NCBI RefSeq assembly: GCF_003725695.1
Contig: NZ_RJSE01000007.1
Coordinates: forward strand, 820,963-884,962
Source of the DNA: Nocardioides marmoriginsengisoli
Lineage (GTDB): Bacteria > Actinomycetota > Actinomycetes > Propionibacteriales > Nocardioidaceae
DNA length: 64,000 nt
Direction of reading: 5' to 3'
The notes beneath the pieces are model-generated. The model searched no databases and had not been told where the DNA came from. It saw only the letters and a list, made by a program, of their open reading frames with translations. A program made the position numbers and the translations under genes. Position 1 is the first letter of the stretch. Each line of letters starts with the position of its first letter. Positions 41,996-50,882 of the stretch are shown here, piece by piece.

Positions 41996-43228
41996 TCAGG
42001 ACAGCCGGACCCGCATCTCCTTGATGCCGTTGATCCAGCTGTGGCGCAGCCGGACGGCCTCGCCGAGGCGCTCGATGCTGGTGCACTGGTCGGCGAGGGC
42101 GTCGAACATGATCTTGACTTCCTGGCGGGCCAGGTTGGCGCCGATGCAGTAGTGCGCGCCGTGGCCGCCGAAGGCGAGGTGCGGGTTGTGCTCGCGGGCG
42201 ATGTCGAAGGTGTACGGGTCGGTGAAGACGTCCTCGTCGTGGTTGCCCGAGGCGTAGAACAGCCCGACCCGCTGGCCGGCCTTGATCAGCTGCCCGCCGA
42301 CCTCGACGTCGTTGATCGCGGTGCGCTGGAAGACGTTCACCGGGGTCGCCCAGCGGATCACCTCGTCCACCATGGTGGTGGGGCGCTCCTTGACCCACAG
42401 GTCCCACTGCTCGGGGTTGTTCAGGAACGCGTTCATGCCGTGGGTGATCGCGTTCCGGGTGGTCTCGTTGCCGGCCACGGTCAGGATGATCACGAAGTAG
42501 CCGAACTCGTCGTCGGTCAGACCGCGACCGTCCTTGTCGGCGCTGATCAGCTTGGTGACGATGTCGTCGCGCGGGTTCTCCTTGCGGTCCGCCGCCATCA
42601 TCATCGAGTACGCCAGGATCTCCGCGGCGGCCACGTCGGCCTGGCCCTCGAACTCCGGGTCCTCGCCGGCCAGCATCTGGTTGGACCAGTCGAAGAGCTT
42701 CTGGCGGTCCTCCTGCGGGACGCCGAGGAGGTCGGCGATGGCCTGCAGCGGCAGCTCGGCCGCCACGTCGGTGACGAAGTCGATGTCACCCTTGGCGAGC
42801 GCGTCCGCGACGATCTTGGAGGCACGCTCGATCATGATGCCGTCGAGGGCGGCGATCGACCGCGGCGTGAAGCCGCGGCTGATGATCTGGCGGGTCGAGG
42901 AGTGCTCCGGCGGGTCCTGGTTGAGCAGCATCACCCGCTGGAACTCGATCATCTCGCGCAGCATCCCCTCGGGGAACCGGATGATCGCGGAGTTCTCGGC
43001 GCTGGAGAAGTTCTTGCTGTCCTTGGAGACGCGGAGCACGTCGGCGTGCCGGGAGATCGCCCAGTAGCCGGTCCCGCCCTCCATGCCGTCGCGGGAGGCC
43101 TGCGGCTGCTCGACCCAGTGCACCGGCGAGGTCTGGCGGGCCAGCGCGTGCTCGCTGAGCGGTACGCCGACGAGCATCGTGTCCGGGTCGGTGAAGTCGA
43201 ATCCCTCGGGCAGTTCGGTGATCGTCAT
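41996..43228 (-). CDS. Cytochrome P450, CYP125/CYP142-like
   Basis: 410 residues from the ATG at 43228. Haem loop FGGHGAHYCIGANLAR with the cysteine ligand; I-helix VAGNETTRNAITHGM, very close to the form I know from steroid C26/C27 hydroxylases of the CYP125 type; ExxR as EVIR. Likely oxidises a sterol or lipid side chain. A leaderless start is unlikely; an AAGGA lies upstream. A 28-bp palindrome at 43261-43288 covers its leader or promoter. The family assignment is by motif resemblance. Confidence 0.88.
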   Translation of the reverse strand: MTITELPEGFDFTDPDTMLVGVPLSEHALARQTSPVHWVEQPQASRDGMEGGTGYWAISRHADVLRVSKDSKNFSSAENSAIIRFPEGMLREMIEFQRVMLLNQDPPEHSSTRQIISRGFTPRSIAALDGIMIERASKIVADALAKGDIDFVTDVAAELPLQAIADLLGVPQEDRQKLFDWSNQMLAGEDPEFEGQADVAAAEILAYSMMMAADRKENPRDDIVTKLISADKDGRGLTDDEFGYFVIILTVAGNETTRNAITHGMNAFLNNPEQWDLWVKERPTTMVDEVIRWATPVNVFQRTAINDVEVGGQLIKAGQRVGLFYASGNHDEDVFTDPYTFDIAREHNPHLAFGGHGAHYCIGANLARQEVKIMFDALADQCTSIERLGEAVRLRHSWINGIKEMRVRLS

Positions 43229-43260
43229 CTCGCGGTATTCCTTGTCTCGTTGACGGTGAG

Positions 43261-43288
43261 GGCTATTTGCGCAGGCGAGCAAATAGCC
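43261..43288. promoter_or_regulatory. 28-bp perfect palindrome upstream of the CYP125-like gene
   Basis: GGCTATTTGC (43261-43270) and GCAAATAGCC (43279-43288) are exact inverted 10-nt arms with an 8-nt spacer. It is 33 nt upstream of the P450 start and about 95 nt from the divergent TetR gene. Size and symmetry fit a TetR-family operator bound by two dimers or one long dimer; the adjacent TetR protein is the obvious candidate. Confidence 0.65.
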
Positions 43289-43383
43289 GTGAAGAAATCT
43301 AACATGGGTGACCTAGGCCACGGAACAATTCGGTACTGCTCGGGACCGTCCCGATCGCGGTCCCAGTGACTATGCTCCGGCGG

Positions 43384-43983
43384 GTGACCCGTCCCAACCG
43401 CCGAGGGAGCCAGACCCGGCAGAACATGCTGGACGCGGCACTGCGCGCGCTGGCCACCGGCGACCCGAAGGCGGTGTCGGCCAACCACATCGCCAAGGAG
43501 GTCGGCGTCACCTGGGGTGCGGTGAAGTACCAGTTCGGCGACGTCGACGACCTCTGGGCCGCCGTACTCGGGTACATCGGGGAGCGCCGCGGCGAGCTCG
43601 ACCTGCGCAGCGACGCCGACGCCGGGCTCGAGGACCGGGTCGGTCAGATCGTGGACCTGCTCTGGCGCGGTCTCGACACGATCGACGCGCGCGCGATGGA
43701 CACGCTGCGCGGCGCGCTGCCCCGGGAGCGCGACGAGCTGGAGCGGTCCTTCCCGAAGACGGCCGCCGAGCTGGCCGCCGCCCAGGCCGGTTGGACGAAG
43801 GCCTGCCAGCAGGCGTTCGCCGACCTCGACGTCGATCCGGTCCGGGTCCGGGAGATGGCGGCGATGATCCCCGGAGCGATGAAGGGGCTCACCGCCGAGC
43901 GGCACCTCAGCACCTACTCGGACATGGACGACGCCAAGCGCGGGCTGCGCAACGCGATCGCCGCCTACCTGTCTAGCCGTTGA
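43384..43983 (+). CDS. TetR family transcriptional regulator
   Basis: 199 residues from GTG 43384, which lies 7 nt after a TATGCT -10 box (leaderless); the longer start at 43366 would place that box inside the gene. Helix-turn-helix: QTRQNMLDAALRALA, then ANHIAKEVGVTWGAVKYQFGDVDDLWAAV. Divergent from the CYP125-like gene. Its 3' end overlaps the convergent LLM gene by 11 nt. Confidence 0.88.
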   Translation: MTRPNRRGSQTRQNMLDAALRALATGDPKAVSANHIAKEVGVTWGAVKYQFGDVDDLWAAVLGYIGERRGELDLRSDADAGLEDRVGQIVDLLWRGLDTIDARAMDTLRGALPRERDELERSFPKTAAELAAAQAGWTKACQQAFADLDVDPVRVREMAAMIPGAMKGLTAERHLSTYSDMDDAKRGLRNAIAAYLSSR

Positions 43984-44839
43984 GCGGCCGGAGCACGTCC
44001 CGGGCGAACCGCTCCATCCCGTCGATCTTCTGATCCAGGGTGGCCTTGAAGCCGTGGTAGAAGAGCCACGGCATCGTCATCGCGTCGGTGACCCCGCCGG
44101 CCTCGGCGGCCGCGAACTGCTCCGGGGTGACCGCGTCGTTCAGCGCCACGACGATGTCCGCCTTCTCGGTCACGCCGGACTCGGCGCGGAGGTCGCGCAG
44201 GCGCGCGGCGTACCCGATCGCGTCCTCGGTGGAGCAGACGTCGCCGATCCAGCCGTCGTACCGGGCGGCTCGGCGGAGCGCCACGTCGGTCATGCCGCCG
44301 ATCAGGATCGGTACCTTCGTCGCCGGCCGGGGCCGCATCGTCAGTCGCGGCGTCGGGTACAGCGGCCCGTCCGAGGAGGCCCACTCCTCGGTCCAGAGCG
44401 TGCGGATCAGGTCGAGGCCCTCGTCGGTGCGCTTGCCGCGGGTGCCGAAGTCCTGGCCGAGCAGGTCGAACTCCTCGCGGCACCAGCCGGCACCGACGCC
44501 GAGCCGCACCCGGCCGCCGGACATCACCGCGGCGGTGCCGACCGACTTGGCGACCTGGTACGGGCTGCGCAGCGCCGCGACGTAGATCGAGGTGTAGAAG
44601 GTCAGCCGGGTGGTCACCGCGGAGAGCGCGCCGACCAGCACCCAGGGGTCGGGCCACTCGCAGCTGCTGTCCCAGCGGCGCGAGCCGTCCGCCTCGTACG
44701 GGTACGGCGTCGCCAGCGTCTCCAGGTCGACGACGTGGTCGGCGATCGCGAAGCTCGCGTACCCGAGCTCGTCGGCGGCCACCGCGATCGGCAGTAGCTC
44801 GTCGGTGGGCAGCATGGCGCCTACGATCGCGAAGTCCAC
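43973..44839 (-). CDS. LLM-class F420-dependent oxidoreductase
   Basis: 288-residue TIM-barrel enzyme of the luciferase-like superfamily. Motifs: the N-terminal ADELGYASFAIADHVV, FYTSIYVAALRSPYQVAKSVGTAAVMSGGRVRLGVGAGW in the middle and EEFDLLGQDFGTRGKRTDEGL, all typical of F420 type. The GTG at 44839 follows a TAGCCT box by 6 nt on the minus strand. It is divergent from the DapB-like gene with an operator between them. Substrate unknown; lipid or steroid-type oxidation is likely from context. Confidence 0.88.
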   Translation of the reverse strand: MDFAIVGAMLPTDELLPIAVAADELGYASFAIADHVVDLETLATPYPYEADGSRRWDSSCEWPDPWVLVGALSAVTTRLTFYTSIYVAALRSPYQVAKSVGTAAVMSGGRVRLGVGAGWCREEFDLLGQDFGTRGKRTDEGLDLIRTLWTEEWASSDGPLYPTPRLTMRPRPATKVPILIGGMTDVALRRAARYDGWIGDVCSTEDAIGYAARLRDLRAESGVTEKADIVVALNDAVTPEQFAAAEAGGVTDAMTMPWLFYHGFKATLDQKIDGMERFARDVLRPLNG

Positions 44840-44857
44840 CCCGCGAGGCTACCGCAG

Positions 44858-44881
44858 TTTTCATAGAACCCTCTGTGAAAA
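44858..44881. promoter_or_regulatory. 24-bp operator between LLM and DapB-like genes
   Basis: TTTTCATAGA-ACCC-TCTGTGAAAA: the 10-nt arms pair at 9 of 10 positions. It sits just upstream of the LLM gene -10 box (44846-44851), in the place of its spacer and -35, and about 40 nt before the divergent gene. It differs in sequence from the palindrome at 43261, so a different regulator may be involved. Confidence 0.6.
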
Positions 44882-44919
44882 GTCTTGATGCGCGTCCCGC
44901 GGTGTGCGAACCTCAGCCC

Positions 44920-46020
44920 ATGGCTGACCCTTACCCCTCCACGTCCGGACGACGCGTCCGGATCTTCCAGGTCGCGACCGGCAACGTCGGCACCGAGATG
45001 ATCGGCCGGATCCAGCGCCACCCGGACCTCGAGCTGGTCGGCCTGCACTGCTACACCGCGGACAAGATCGGACGCGACGCCGGCGAGATCGTCGGGATCG
45101 ACCCGATCGGCCTGGTCGCCACCGGCACGATCGAGGAGATCATCGACGCCGCTCCCGACTGCGTCACCTTCCACGGCGTCTGGCCGGACTTCGAGCTCTA
45201 CGAACGGGTCCTCGAAGCCGGCATCGACATCGTCACCACCGCCGACCAGGTCACCGGCCACCACCGCGACAAGAACCACCCGCTCCCCGACGGCCGGGTG
45301 CCGACCGAGGTCCTCGAAGCCGCCTGCCAGCGCGGCGGATCGACCTTCTACGGCACCGGGATGAACCCGGGCCTGGCGCAGGTCCTGAGCATCGTGCACA
45401 CCAGCGACGTCGCCGACATCGAGAAGGTCACCTGCATCGAGTCCGTCGACGTGTCCTGCCACCACTCCGTCGACACCTGGGTGAACTGCGGCTTCGGCGC
45501 GCCGGCCGACGACCCCGAGCAGCTGCGCAAGCTCGAGCTCGGGACGACGGTCTTCGGCGACGGCGTGCACCTGATGGCCGACGCCCTCGGCCTGGAGCTG
45601 GACTCCGTGGACTTCGAGGGCGAGCTCGGCGCCTGCACCGAGGACGTCGACCTCGGCTGGTTCCGGTTGCCGAAGGGCTCCGTCGGCGGAGCCGCGTTCC
45701 GGTACGTCGGCAAGGTCGGCGGCGTTCCGCGGGTCGTGCTCGGCCTGGAGTGGCAGATGACCCCGAAGACCGAGCCGAGCTGGGACGTCAAGGGCTGCTA
45801 CATCACCCAGATCGACGGCGACCCGATCGTCTACAGCAAGCACATGATCATCCCCCGGCCGGGCACCCCGTTCGACGCGGACGCCTTCGCCGCGATCGGG
45901 ATGACCGTGACCGGGATGCCGGCACTGAACGCGATCCGCGCGGTCGTCGAGGCCCGGCCCGGGCTGATCACCAGCGCCGACCTGCCGCTGCGAGCCTTCG
46001 GTGGCAGGTTCCGTGCCTGA
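44920..46020 (+). CDS. DapB-like NAD(P)-dependent dehydrogenase (diaminopentanoate dehydrogenase-like)
   Basis: 366 residues from the ATG at 44920. A Rossmann domain starts VRIFQVATGNVGTEMIGRI, followed by the DapB-type pattern GTIEEIIDAAPDCVTF and the middle GTGMNPGLAQVLSIV. Such proteins, often called dihydrodipicolinate-reductase-like or amine dehydrogenases, occur in actinobacterial lipid and steroid loci. It cannot be the DapB of lysine synthesis because the C-terminal domain differs. It overlaps the next gene by 8 nt. Confidence 0.78.
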   Translation: MADPYPSTSGRRVRIFQVATGNVGTEMIGRIQRHPDLELVGLHCYTADKIGRDAGEIVGIDPIGLVATGTIEEIIDAAPDCVTFHGVWPDFELYERVLEAGIDIVTTADQVTGHHRDKNHPLPDGRVPTEVLEAACQRGGSTFYGTGMNPGLAQVLSIVHTSDVADIEKVTCIESVDVSCHHSVDTWVNCGFGAPADDPEQLRKLELGTTVFGDGVHLMADALGLELDSVDFEGELGACTEDVDLGWFRLPKGSVGGAAFRYVGKVGGVPRVVLGLEWQMTPKTEPSWDVKGCYITQIDGDPIVYSKHMIIPRPGTPFDADAFAAIGMTVTGMPALNAIRAVVEARPGLITSADLPLRAFGGRFRA

Positions 46021-47968
46021 CTACCCGCACCTGCTCGCTCCTGGCCGGATCGGGTCGATGGAGCTGCGCAACCGGCTGGTGATGTCGCCGATGGAGACGA
46101 TGTACGGCACCCCGGACGGCCTGCCCTCGGCGCGGACGATCGCCTACTTCGCGGAACGCGCGGCGGGCGGCGTCGGTCTGATCACCGTCGGCGCCACCGG
46201 GATCGACCACCAGCACCCGGAGACGCCGGGAGGCCTGCACCTCGGCACCGACGCCTCGGTCGCGGCGCACCGGGCACTGGTCGAGGCGGTGCACGCGCAC
46301 GGGGCGAGGATCCAGCCGCAGATCGTGCATGCCGGACCGGACGGACTCGGCCCGGAGATGCACGGGGTGACCTCGCTCGGCCCGTCGGTGATCCCGTCGT
46401 ACCTGACCGGGCGGCCGTCGGAGGAGATCAGCGTCGAGCAGTTCGGCGCGGTGCTGGACCTCTACAAGGCGGCGGTCCGGCGCGCCCGCGAGGCCGGGTA
46501 CGACGGCATCGAGCTGCACGCCGCGCACGGCTACATGATGCTCGGCTCGTTCCTGGCGCCGCAGCGCAACCGGCGCACCGACGCCTATCGCGGGGACACC
46601 CCGCAGGGTCGTCTCCGCGCGGTCTTCGAGGCGCTCGCCGCGATCCGCGCCGAGGTCGGCGACGACTTCCCGGTCACGCTGCGGATCTCCGGGTTCGAAC
46701 GCGTCGCCGGAGGCCGGCCGATGTACGAGACCGCCCAGTCGGCGCCCGCGCTGGTCGAGGCCGGCGTGGACGCGTTCCACGTCAGCGGCGGGGTGATCGA
46801 CCGGCTGGTCAGCAAGATGGTCAACGGGTCCGACGACGGCGACGGCCTCAACCTCGGTGCCGCGGCCGCGGTGCGCCAAGTCGTCGACGTGCCGGTGATC
46901 GCGGTCGGCCGGCTGCACGACCCGGACCTGGCGGAGCAGGCTCTCGCCGACGGTCGTGCCGACTTCGTGGCGATGGGCAGGCCGCTGCTGGCTGACCCGG
47001 AGCTGCCCCGCAAGCTCCGCGACGGCGGCCGGGTCCGCCGCTGCATCTCGTGCGAGAACTGCATCGACTCGCTGGAGCAGCGGTTCTCGGTCGACTGCGC
47101 CGTCAACCCGCGGACCGGCGCCGAGGCCGACCTCCCGCTCGGGCCGACCCGCGCGGTGCGGCACGTCGTCGTGGTCGGCGGCGGCCCCGGCGGGATGGAG
47201 GCGGCACGGACCGCGGCCGGCAAGGGCCACCGGGTCACGCTGCTGGAGGCCGACGGCGAGCTCGGCGGTGCGTTCCGCTGGGCCAGCGCCGCGCATCCGG
47301 ACAACGCGCCGTTCATCGAGTACCTGCGCGCCGAGCTGGCGGCCGCCGCGGTCGACGTACGGCTCGGCGAGCGGGCGACGGCGGACACCATCGCCGCGCT
47401 CGACCCGGACGCCGTGATCGTCGCAACCGGTGCCCGGATCGCCGGTGCCGCGATCCCCGGCAGCGACCTGCCGCACGTCGTGGACGGTGCCGGGATGCGT
47501 GCCCTGCTGGCCGGCCCGGACCTCGCGCTGGGCAGGAGGGTGACGGTGCTCGGCGGCGACCTGGCCGGGGTGGCTTTCGCGGTGCTCGCGGCGGAGCGGG
47601 GGCACGCGGTCGCGGTCGTCGAGCCCGGCCGGGAGCTGGCGCCGGAGATCGGCTGGAAACGGAAGACCGAGGAGATGAACCGGCTCGACCGGCTCGGCGT
47701 CACCGTGCACGTCGGCGCCGTCGTCGACCGGATCGAGGCGGGTGCCGTGGTCTTCGCGCCGTACGGGTCCGGGCCGCGGCCGCTGCCGAGCGACTCGGTG
47801 GTGATCGCCGGCGTCCTCGAACCCGAGCTCACCCTGTACGACGAGATCCGGGCCCGGCTGCCCGGCGTACCGGTCGAGGCGATCGGGGACGCGACCGGAC
47901 TGGGCCTGGTGCGCAAGGCAACAGCGGACGCCGCCCGTGCGGTGGCCGCGCTGGAGGAGGAGCAGTGA
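46013..47968 (+). CDS. NADH:flavin oxidoreductase / 2,4-dienoyl-CoA reductase-type flavoprotein
   Basis: 651 residues from GTG 46013 (GTG at 46001 is an alternative). The FMN TIM barrel covers about 1-340: GSMELRNRLVMSPMET, GIELHAAHGYMMLGSFLAPQRNRR and VAMGRPLLADPELP. A 4Fe-4S site follows (CISCENCIDS then DCAVNP). The C-terminal FAD/NAD domain begins HVVVVGGGPGGMEAARTAA near residue 385. This architecture fits reduction of conjugated enoyl-CoA or related compounds. Overlaps the thioesterase gene by 4 nt (GTGA). Confidence 0.88.
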   Translation: MPDYPHLLAPGRIGSMELRNRLVMSPMETMYGTPDGLPSARTIAYFAERAAGGVGLITVGATGIDHQHPETPGGLHLGTDASVAAHRALVEAVHAHGARIQPQIVHAGPDGLGPEMHGVTSLGPSVIPSYLTGRPSEEISVEQFGAVLDLYKAAVRRAREAGYDGIELHAAHGYMMLGSFLAPQRNRRTDAYRGDTPQGRLRAVFEALAAIRAEVGDDFPVTLRISGFERVAGGRPMYETAQSAPALVEAGVDAFHVSGGVIDRLVSKMVNGSDDGDGLNLGAAAAVRQVVDVPVIAVGRLHDPDLAEQALADGRADFVAMGRPLLADPELPRKLRDGGRVRRCISCENCIDSLEQRFSVDCAVNPRTGAEADLPLGPTRAVRHVVVVGGGPGGMEAARTAAGKGHRVTLLEADGELGGAFRWASAAHPDNAPFIEYLRAELAAAAVDVRLGERATADTIAALDPDAVIVATGARIAGAAIPGSDLPHVVDGAGMRALLAGPDLALGRRVTVLGGDLAGVAFAVLAAERGHAVAVVEPGRELAPEIGWKRKTEEMNRLDRLGVTVHVGAVVDRIEAGAVVFAPYGSGPRPLPSDSVVIAGVLEPELTLYDEIRARLPGVPVEAIGDATGLGLVRKATADAARAVAALEEEQ

Positions 47969-48591
47969 ACTCAGAGATGTTCCGGTTCGTCGACCTGAGC
48001 GACGCCGAGGTGGATGCGCTCGAAGCCCGCTACGGACCGCTGGGCGCGTCGCTGCGCGAGCTGGTCGACGCCGCGATCCGGACCAACGCCGGCGACGCCG
48101 AGGTCCGCGACGCGGTGGCCACCATCGAGGCGCTCACCGAGAAGCTGCGCATCGACCAGATCGAGGGCGCCTCGGGCGTGCACTACAACGAGGCCGGGCG
48201 CAGCTGGAGCTGGGGCAACGCCGCGATCGGGCTCCGCAACGCGGTGGCGCCGCCGATGGACGTCCAGCAGTCCGAGAACGGCGACACCTACGCCGAGGTG
48301 CACCTGGGTGCGGCCTACGAAGGCCCGCCGGGGATGGTGCACGGGGGCGTGAGCGCGCTGCTGCTCGACCACCTGATGGGGGTGACGGCGAGCCGGATGA
48401 CGAAGGTGACGTTCACCGGCACGCTCACCTTGAAGTACCGCAACCCGCTGCCGCTCGGCCGGGTGGTGCTCTCCGGCGAGGTGTCGGGGGAGGAGGGCCG
48501 CAAGGTCTTCGTGGCGGCGCGGATCGAGGGCGACCAGGGCATCGCGGTGGAGGCCGACGGGATCTTCATCGTCCCGGTCTGGTCGGAGTAG
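47965..48591 (+). CDS. Hotdog-fold PaaI-type thioesterase
   Basis: 208 residues from GTG 47965. The C-terminal hotdog domain shows YEGPPGMVHGGVSALLLDHLMG, the HGG signature of PaaI-like acyl-CoA thioesterases, and LTLKYRNPLPLG. The N-terminal about 80 residues are helical and of unknown role. Last gene of an operon with the DapB-like and flavoprotein genes, consistent with releasing a CoA ester. Confidence 0.85.
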   Translation: MNSEMFRFVDLSDAEVDALEARYGPLGASLRELVDAAIRTNAGDAEVRDAVATIEALTEKLRIDQIEGASGVHYNEAGRSWSWGNAAIGLRNAVAPPMDVQQSENGDTYAEVHLGAAYEGPPGMVHGGVSALLLDHLMGVTASRMTKVTFTGTLTLKYRNPLPLGRVVLSGEVSGEEGRKVFVAARIEGDQGIAVEADGIFIVPVWSE

Positions 48592-48594
48592 CGC

Positions 48595-48999
48595 CTACCT
48601 CCGCTGGCAGAGCACGTCGGCGGTCACGGTCTCGTCCTTCGTGATCGTCGTCCGGGCCGGATCGGTGGCGCAGCGCGCCTTGCCGCCCTGGTACGCCGGC
48701 GAGGTCGCGGTGACGACGTACGCGCCCGGCGACAGCTGGATCGCGTACCGGCCGTCGGCGCCGATGTCGGCGCGGAGCACCTCGCCGCCCGGGCCAGCGA
48801 TCCGCAGCTTGCCGGAGATCAGCTCGTCCTCGGTGCCGGCCGGTCCGCCGACCGCGAGCAGCCGGCCCTCGATGGTGCCGACCGCCGGTCCGCCGACCGG
48901 GGCGCTCGTCTGCCCAGACGGTGTCGACGCGGGCTTCTCGTCACCGCCGCATCCGGTGAGGGCGAGGGCGAGGACGGCGAGGAGCAGGGCAGGTTTCAC
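48595..48999 (-). CDS. Small lipoprotein with carboxypeptidase-regulatory-like domain
   Basis: 134 residues. Lipobox LALTGC gives a lipidated Cys17. A serine/threonine/proline linker follows. The remainder fits one small beta-sandwich (GKLRIAGPGGEVLRADIGADGRYAIQLSPGAYVVTATS), like the carboxypeptidase regulatory domain, with two cysteines (ARCAT and VLCQ) possibly paired. Cell-surface role, no enzymatic motif. Its stop is 3 nt from that of the convergent thioesterase gene. Confidence 0.68.
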   Translation of the reverse strand: MKPALLLAVLALALTGCGGDEKPASTPSGQTSAPVGGPAVGTIEGRLLAVGGPAGTEDELISGKLRIAGPGGEVLRADIGADGRYAIQLSPGAYVVTATSPAYQGGKARCATDPARTTITKDETVTADVLCQRR

Positions 49000-49011
49000 G
49001 GGAGAAGCATG

Positions 49012-50058
49012 CTACAACCGGTAGATCGCGACCTCGGTCGCCTTCACCGTCAGCTGGGCCGCCGTCCCCAGGACCAGGTCGAGCGCGGCGACCGAGTGCG
49101 CGGTGACGTCGGCGCTGAGCTGGCCGGCGCGGACCCGGATCAGGTCTCCGAGCGGCTCCAGGTCGTCGATCGTGGTGGCGAAGACGTTGCGGGGGCTGCC
49201 GACCGGGCGCTCCAGGTAGACCGCCACCGCGTGCGGCCGGAACGTCGCCACCACCAGGTCGCCGACGGCCGGCTCGGGGCCGGCGACGATTCCGTGCACC
49301 TGGCTGCCGTCGGGGAGCACCGCATGATCGCCGCGCCAGGTGCCGTGCAGCAGGTTGAGCCCGGCGAGCCTGGCGGCGAACGCGCTGCGCGGCTGGGCCA
49401 GCACCTCGCCACTGCGTCCCTCCTCCACCACGCGGCCCTCGTCGATCACCAGCACCCGGTCCGCGAGCAGCAGGGCGTCGAGCACGTCGTGGGTGACCAG
49501 GACCGTCGTCCGGTCGGCGAGCACCTGGCGCAGGGTCTGCCGCAGAGCGGGGGTGACCGCGACGTCGAGCGCGGCCATCGGCTCGTCGAGGAGCAGCAGG
49601 TGCGGTTCGGCCGCGAGCGCCCGGGCCACGGCGATCCGCTGGGCCTGTCCGCCGGAGACCTCGCCCGGCTTGCGGTCACCCAGCTCGGCCGCCCCGACGC
49701 GGTCCAGCCAGGCATCCGCGGCAGCGCGGGCCTCGGTGCGCGACCGGCCACGGCTGCGCGGCCCGAAGGCAACGTTCTCCCGGACGCTGAGGTGCGGGAA
49801 GAGCAACGGCTCCTGCGCGAGCAGCGCCACCTCGCGCAGGTGCGGCGCGAGGTCGACCCGCTCGTCGGTCGCGACCAGGGTGCGATCGTCCAGCACCACC
49901 CGGCCGGTGTCGGGACGGAGCAGGCCGGCGATCACCGAGAGCACCGTCGACTTGCCGGCTCCGTTCGGGCCGAGCAACGCCAGCGTCTCGCCGGTGGCGA
50001 CCTCGAACGCGACCTCCAGCCCGCGGTCCGCGACGGTCGCGGTGAACTCCAGGCTCAT
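49012..50058 (-). CDS. modC: Molybdate ABC transporter ATP-binding protein
   Basis: 348 residues from the ATG at 50058. Walker [10 protein letters not shown], signature [15 protein letters not shown] and Walker [13 protein letters not shown]. The C-terminal about 120 residues carry a TOBE/molybdate-binding region ([13 protein letters not shown] and the last segment [11 protein letters not shown]). Energises molybdate import with ModB and ModA. It overlaps modB by 4 nt. Confidence 0.92.
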   Translation of the reverse strand: MSLEFTATVADRGLEVAFEVATGETLALLGPNGAGKSTVLSVIAGLLRPDTGRVVLDDRTLVATDERVDLAPHLREVALLAQEPLLFPHLSVRENVAFGPRSRGRSRTEARAAADAWLDRVGAAELGDRKPGEVSGGQAQRIAVARALAAEPHLLLLDEPMAALDVAVTPALRQTLRQVLADRTTVLVTHDVLDALLLADRVLVIDEGRVVEEGRSGEVLAQPRSAFAARLAGLNLLHGTWRGDHAVLPDGSQVHGIVAGPEPAVGDLVVATFRPHAVAVYLERPVGSPRNVFATTIDDLEPLGDLIRVRAGQLSADVTAHSVAALDLVLGTAAQLTVKATEVAIYRL

Positions 50059-50843
50059 CGGGCTGCTCGTTCCGGTCGCAGCCAGGCGATCACCAGGACG
50101 GCGACGACCACCAGGACCAGAGCGAGGGCGACAGCGGCGTCCGGGTCGGACTCGCGCTGCAGGTAGATCTCCAGGGGGAGCGTCCGGGTGACGCCCTGCA
50201 GGCTGCCGGCGAAGGTGATGGTCGCCCCGAACTCGCCCATCGCCCGGGCGAACGACAGCACCGCTCCGGCGAGCAGTCCGGGGAGGACCAGCGGCAGGGT
50301 GATCCGGCGCAGCACGGTCGTCGGGCGGGCGCCGAGCGAGGCGGCGACTGTCTCGTACCGGTCGCCGGCGGTCCGCAGCGATCCCTCCAGGCTGACTACC
50401 AGGAACGGGAGCGAGACGAAGGTCTGGGCGAGCACGACCGCGATCGTCGAGAACGCGATCCTGATGTCCAGGACCTCCAAGGTGTGGCCGAGCAGCCCCC
50501 GGCGCCCGAAGGTGTACAGCAGCGCCAGCCCGCCGACCACCGGCGGCAGCACCAGCGGCAGCAGCACCAGCGAGCGCAGGATTCGCTGCCCGGGGAAGGT
50601 GGTGCGCGCCAGCACCAGCGCCATCGGTACGCCGATCAGCACGCAGAGCGCCGTACTGGCGGCGGAGGTGCGCAGGCTGAGCGCGAGCGCCGCGCGGGAG
50701 GACTCCGAGGTGATCAGGTCGAGGAAGTTCGCCCAGTCGACCTTGGCGACGATGGCGACCAGGGGGAGCAGGACGAAGGCGGCCCCGAGCGCCGCGGGGG
50801 CGTAGAGCCATCCGGGCAGACCGGCGGTCCGGGTGCGGCTCAT
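50055..50843 (-). CDS. modB: Molybdate ABC transporter permease
   Basis: 262 residues with about six membrane helices. The permease coupling motif is the stretch [31 protein letters not shown], and [17 protein letters not shown] is typical of ModB/CysT-type proteins. It overlaps modC and lies 39 nt downstream of modA. Together they form a complete molybdate uptake system, supporting molybdoenzymes. Confidence 0.92.
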   Translation of the reverse strand: MSRTRTAGLPGWLYAPAALGAAFVLLPLVAIVAKVDWANFLDLITSESSRAALALSLRTSAASTALCVLIGVPMALVLARTTFPGQRILRSLVLLPLVLPPVVGGLALLYTFGRRGLLGHTLEVLDIRIAFSTIAVVLAQTFVSLPFLVVSLEGSLRTAGDRYETVAASLGARPTTVLRRITLPLVLPGLLAGAVLSFARAMGEFGATITFAGSLQGVTRTLPLEIYLQRESDPDAAVALALVLVVVAVLVIAWLRPERAAR

Positions 50844-50882
50844 CGGGTGCGGCTCATCGGGCGGCTCTCACGCCTGGTGAGT

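Noticed and set aside
44920-46020. dapB of the lysine pathway
   Set aside because: Only the N-terminal Rossmann part resembles DapB; the catalytic C-terminal motif is absent and the gene lies in a lipid-type oxidation unit.
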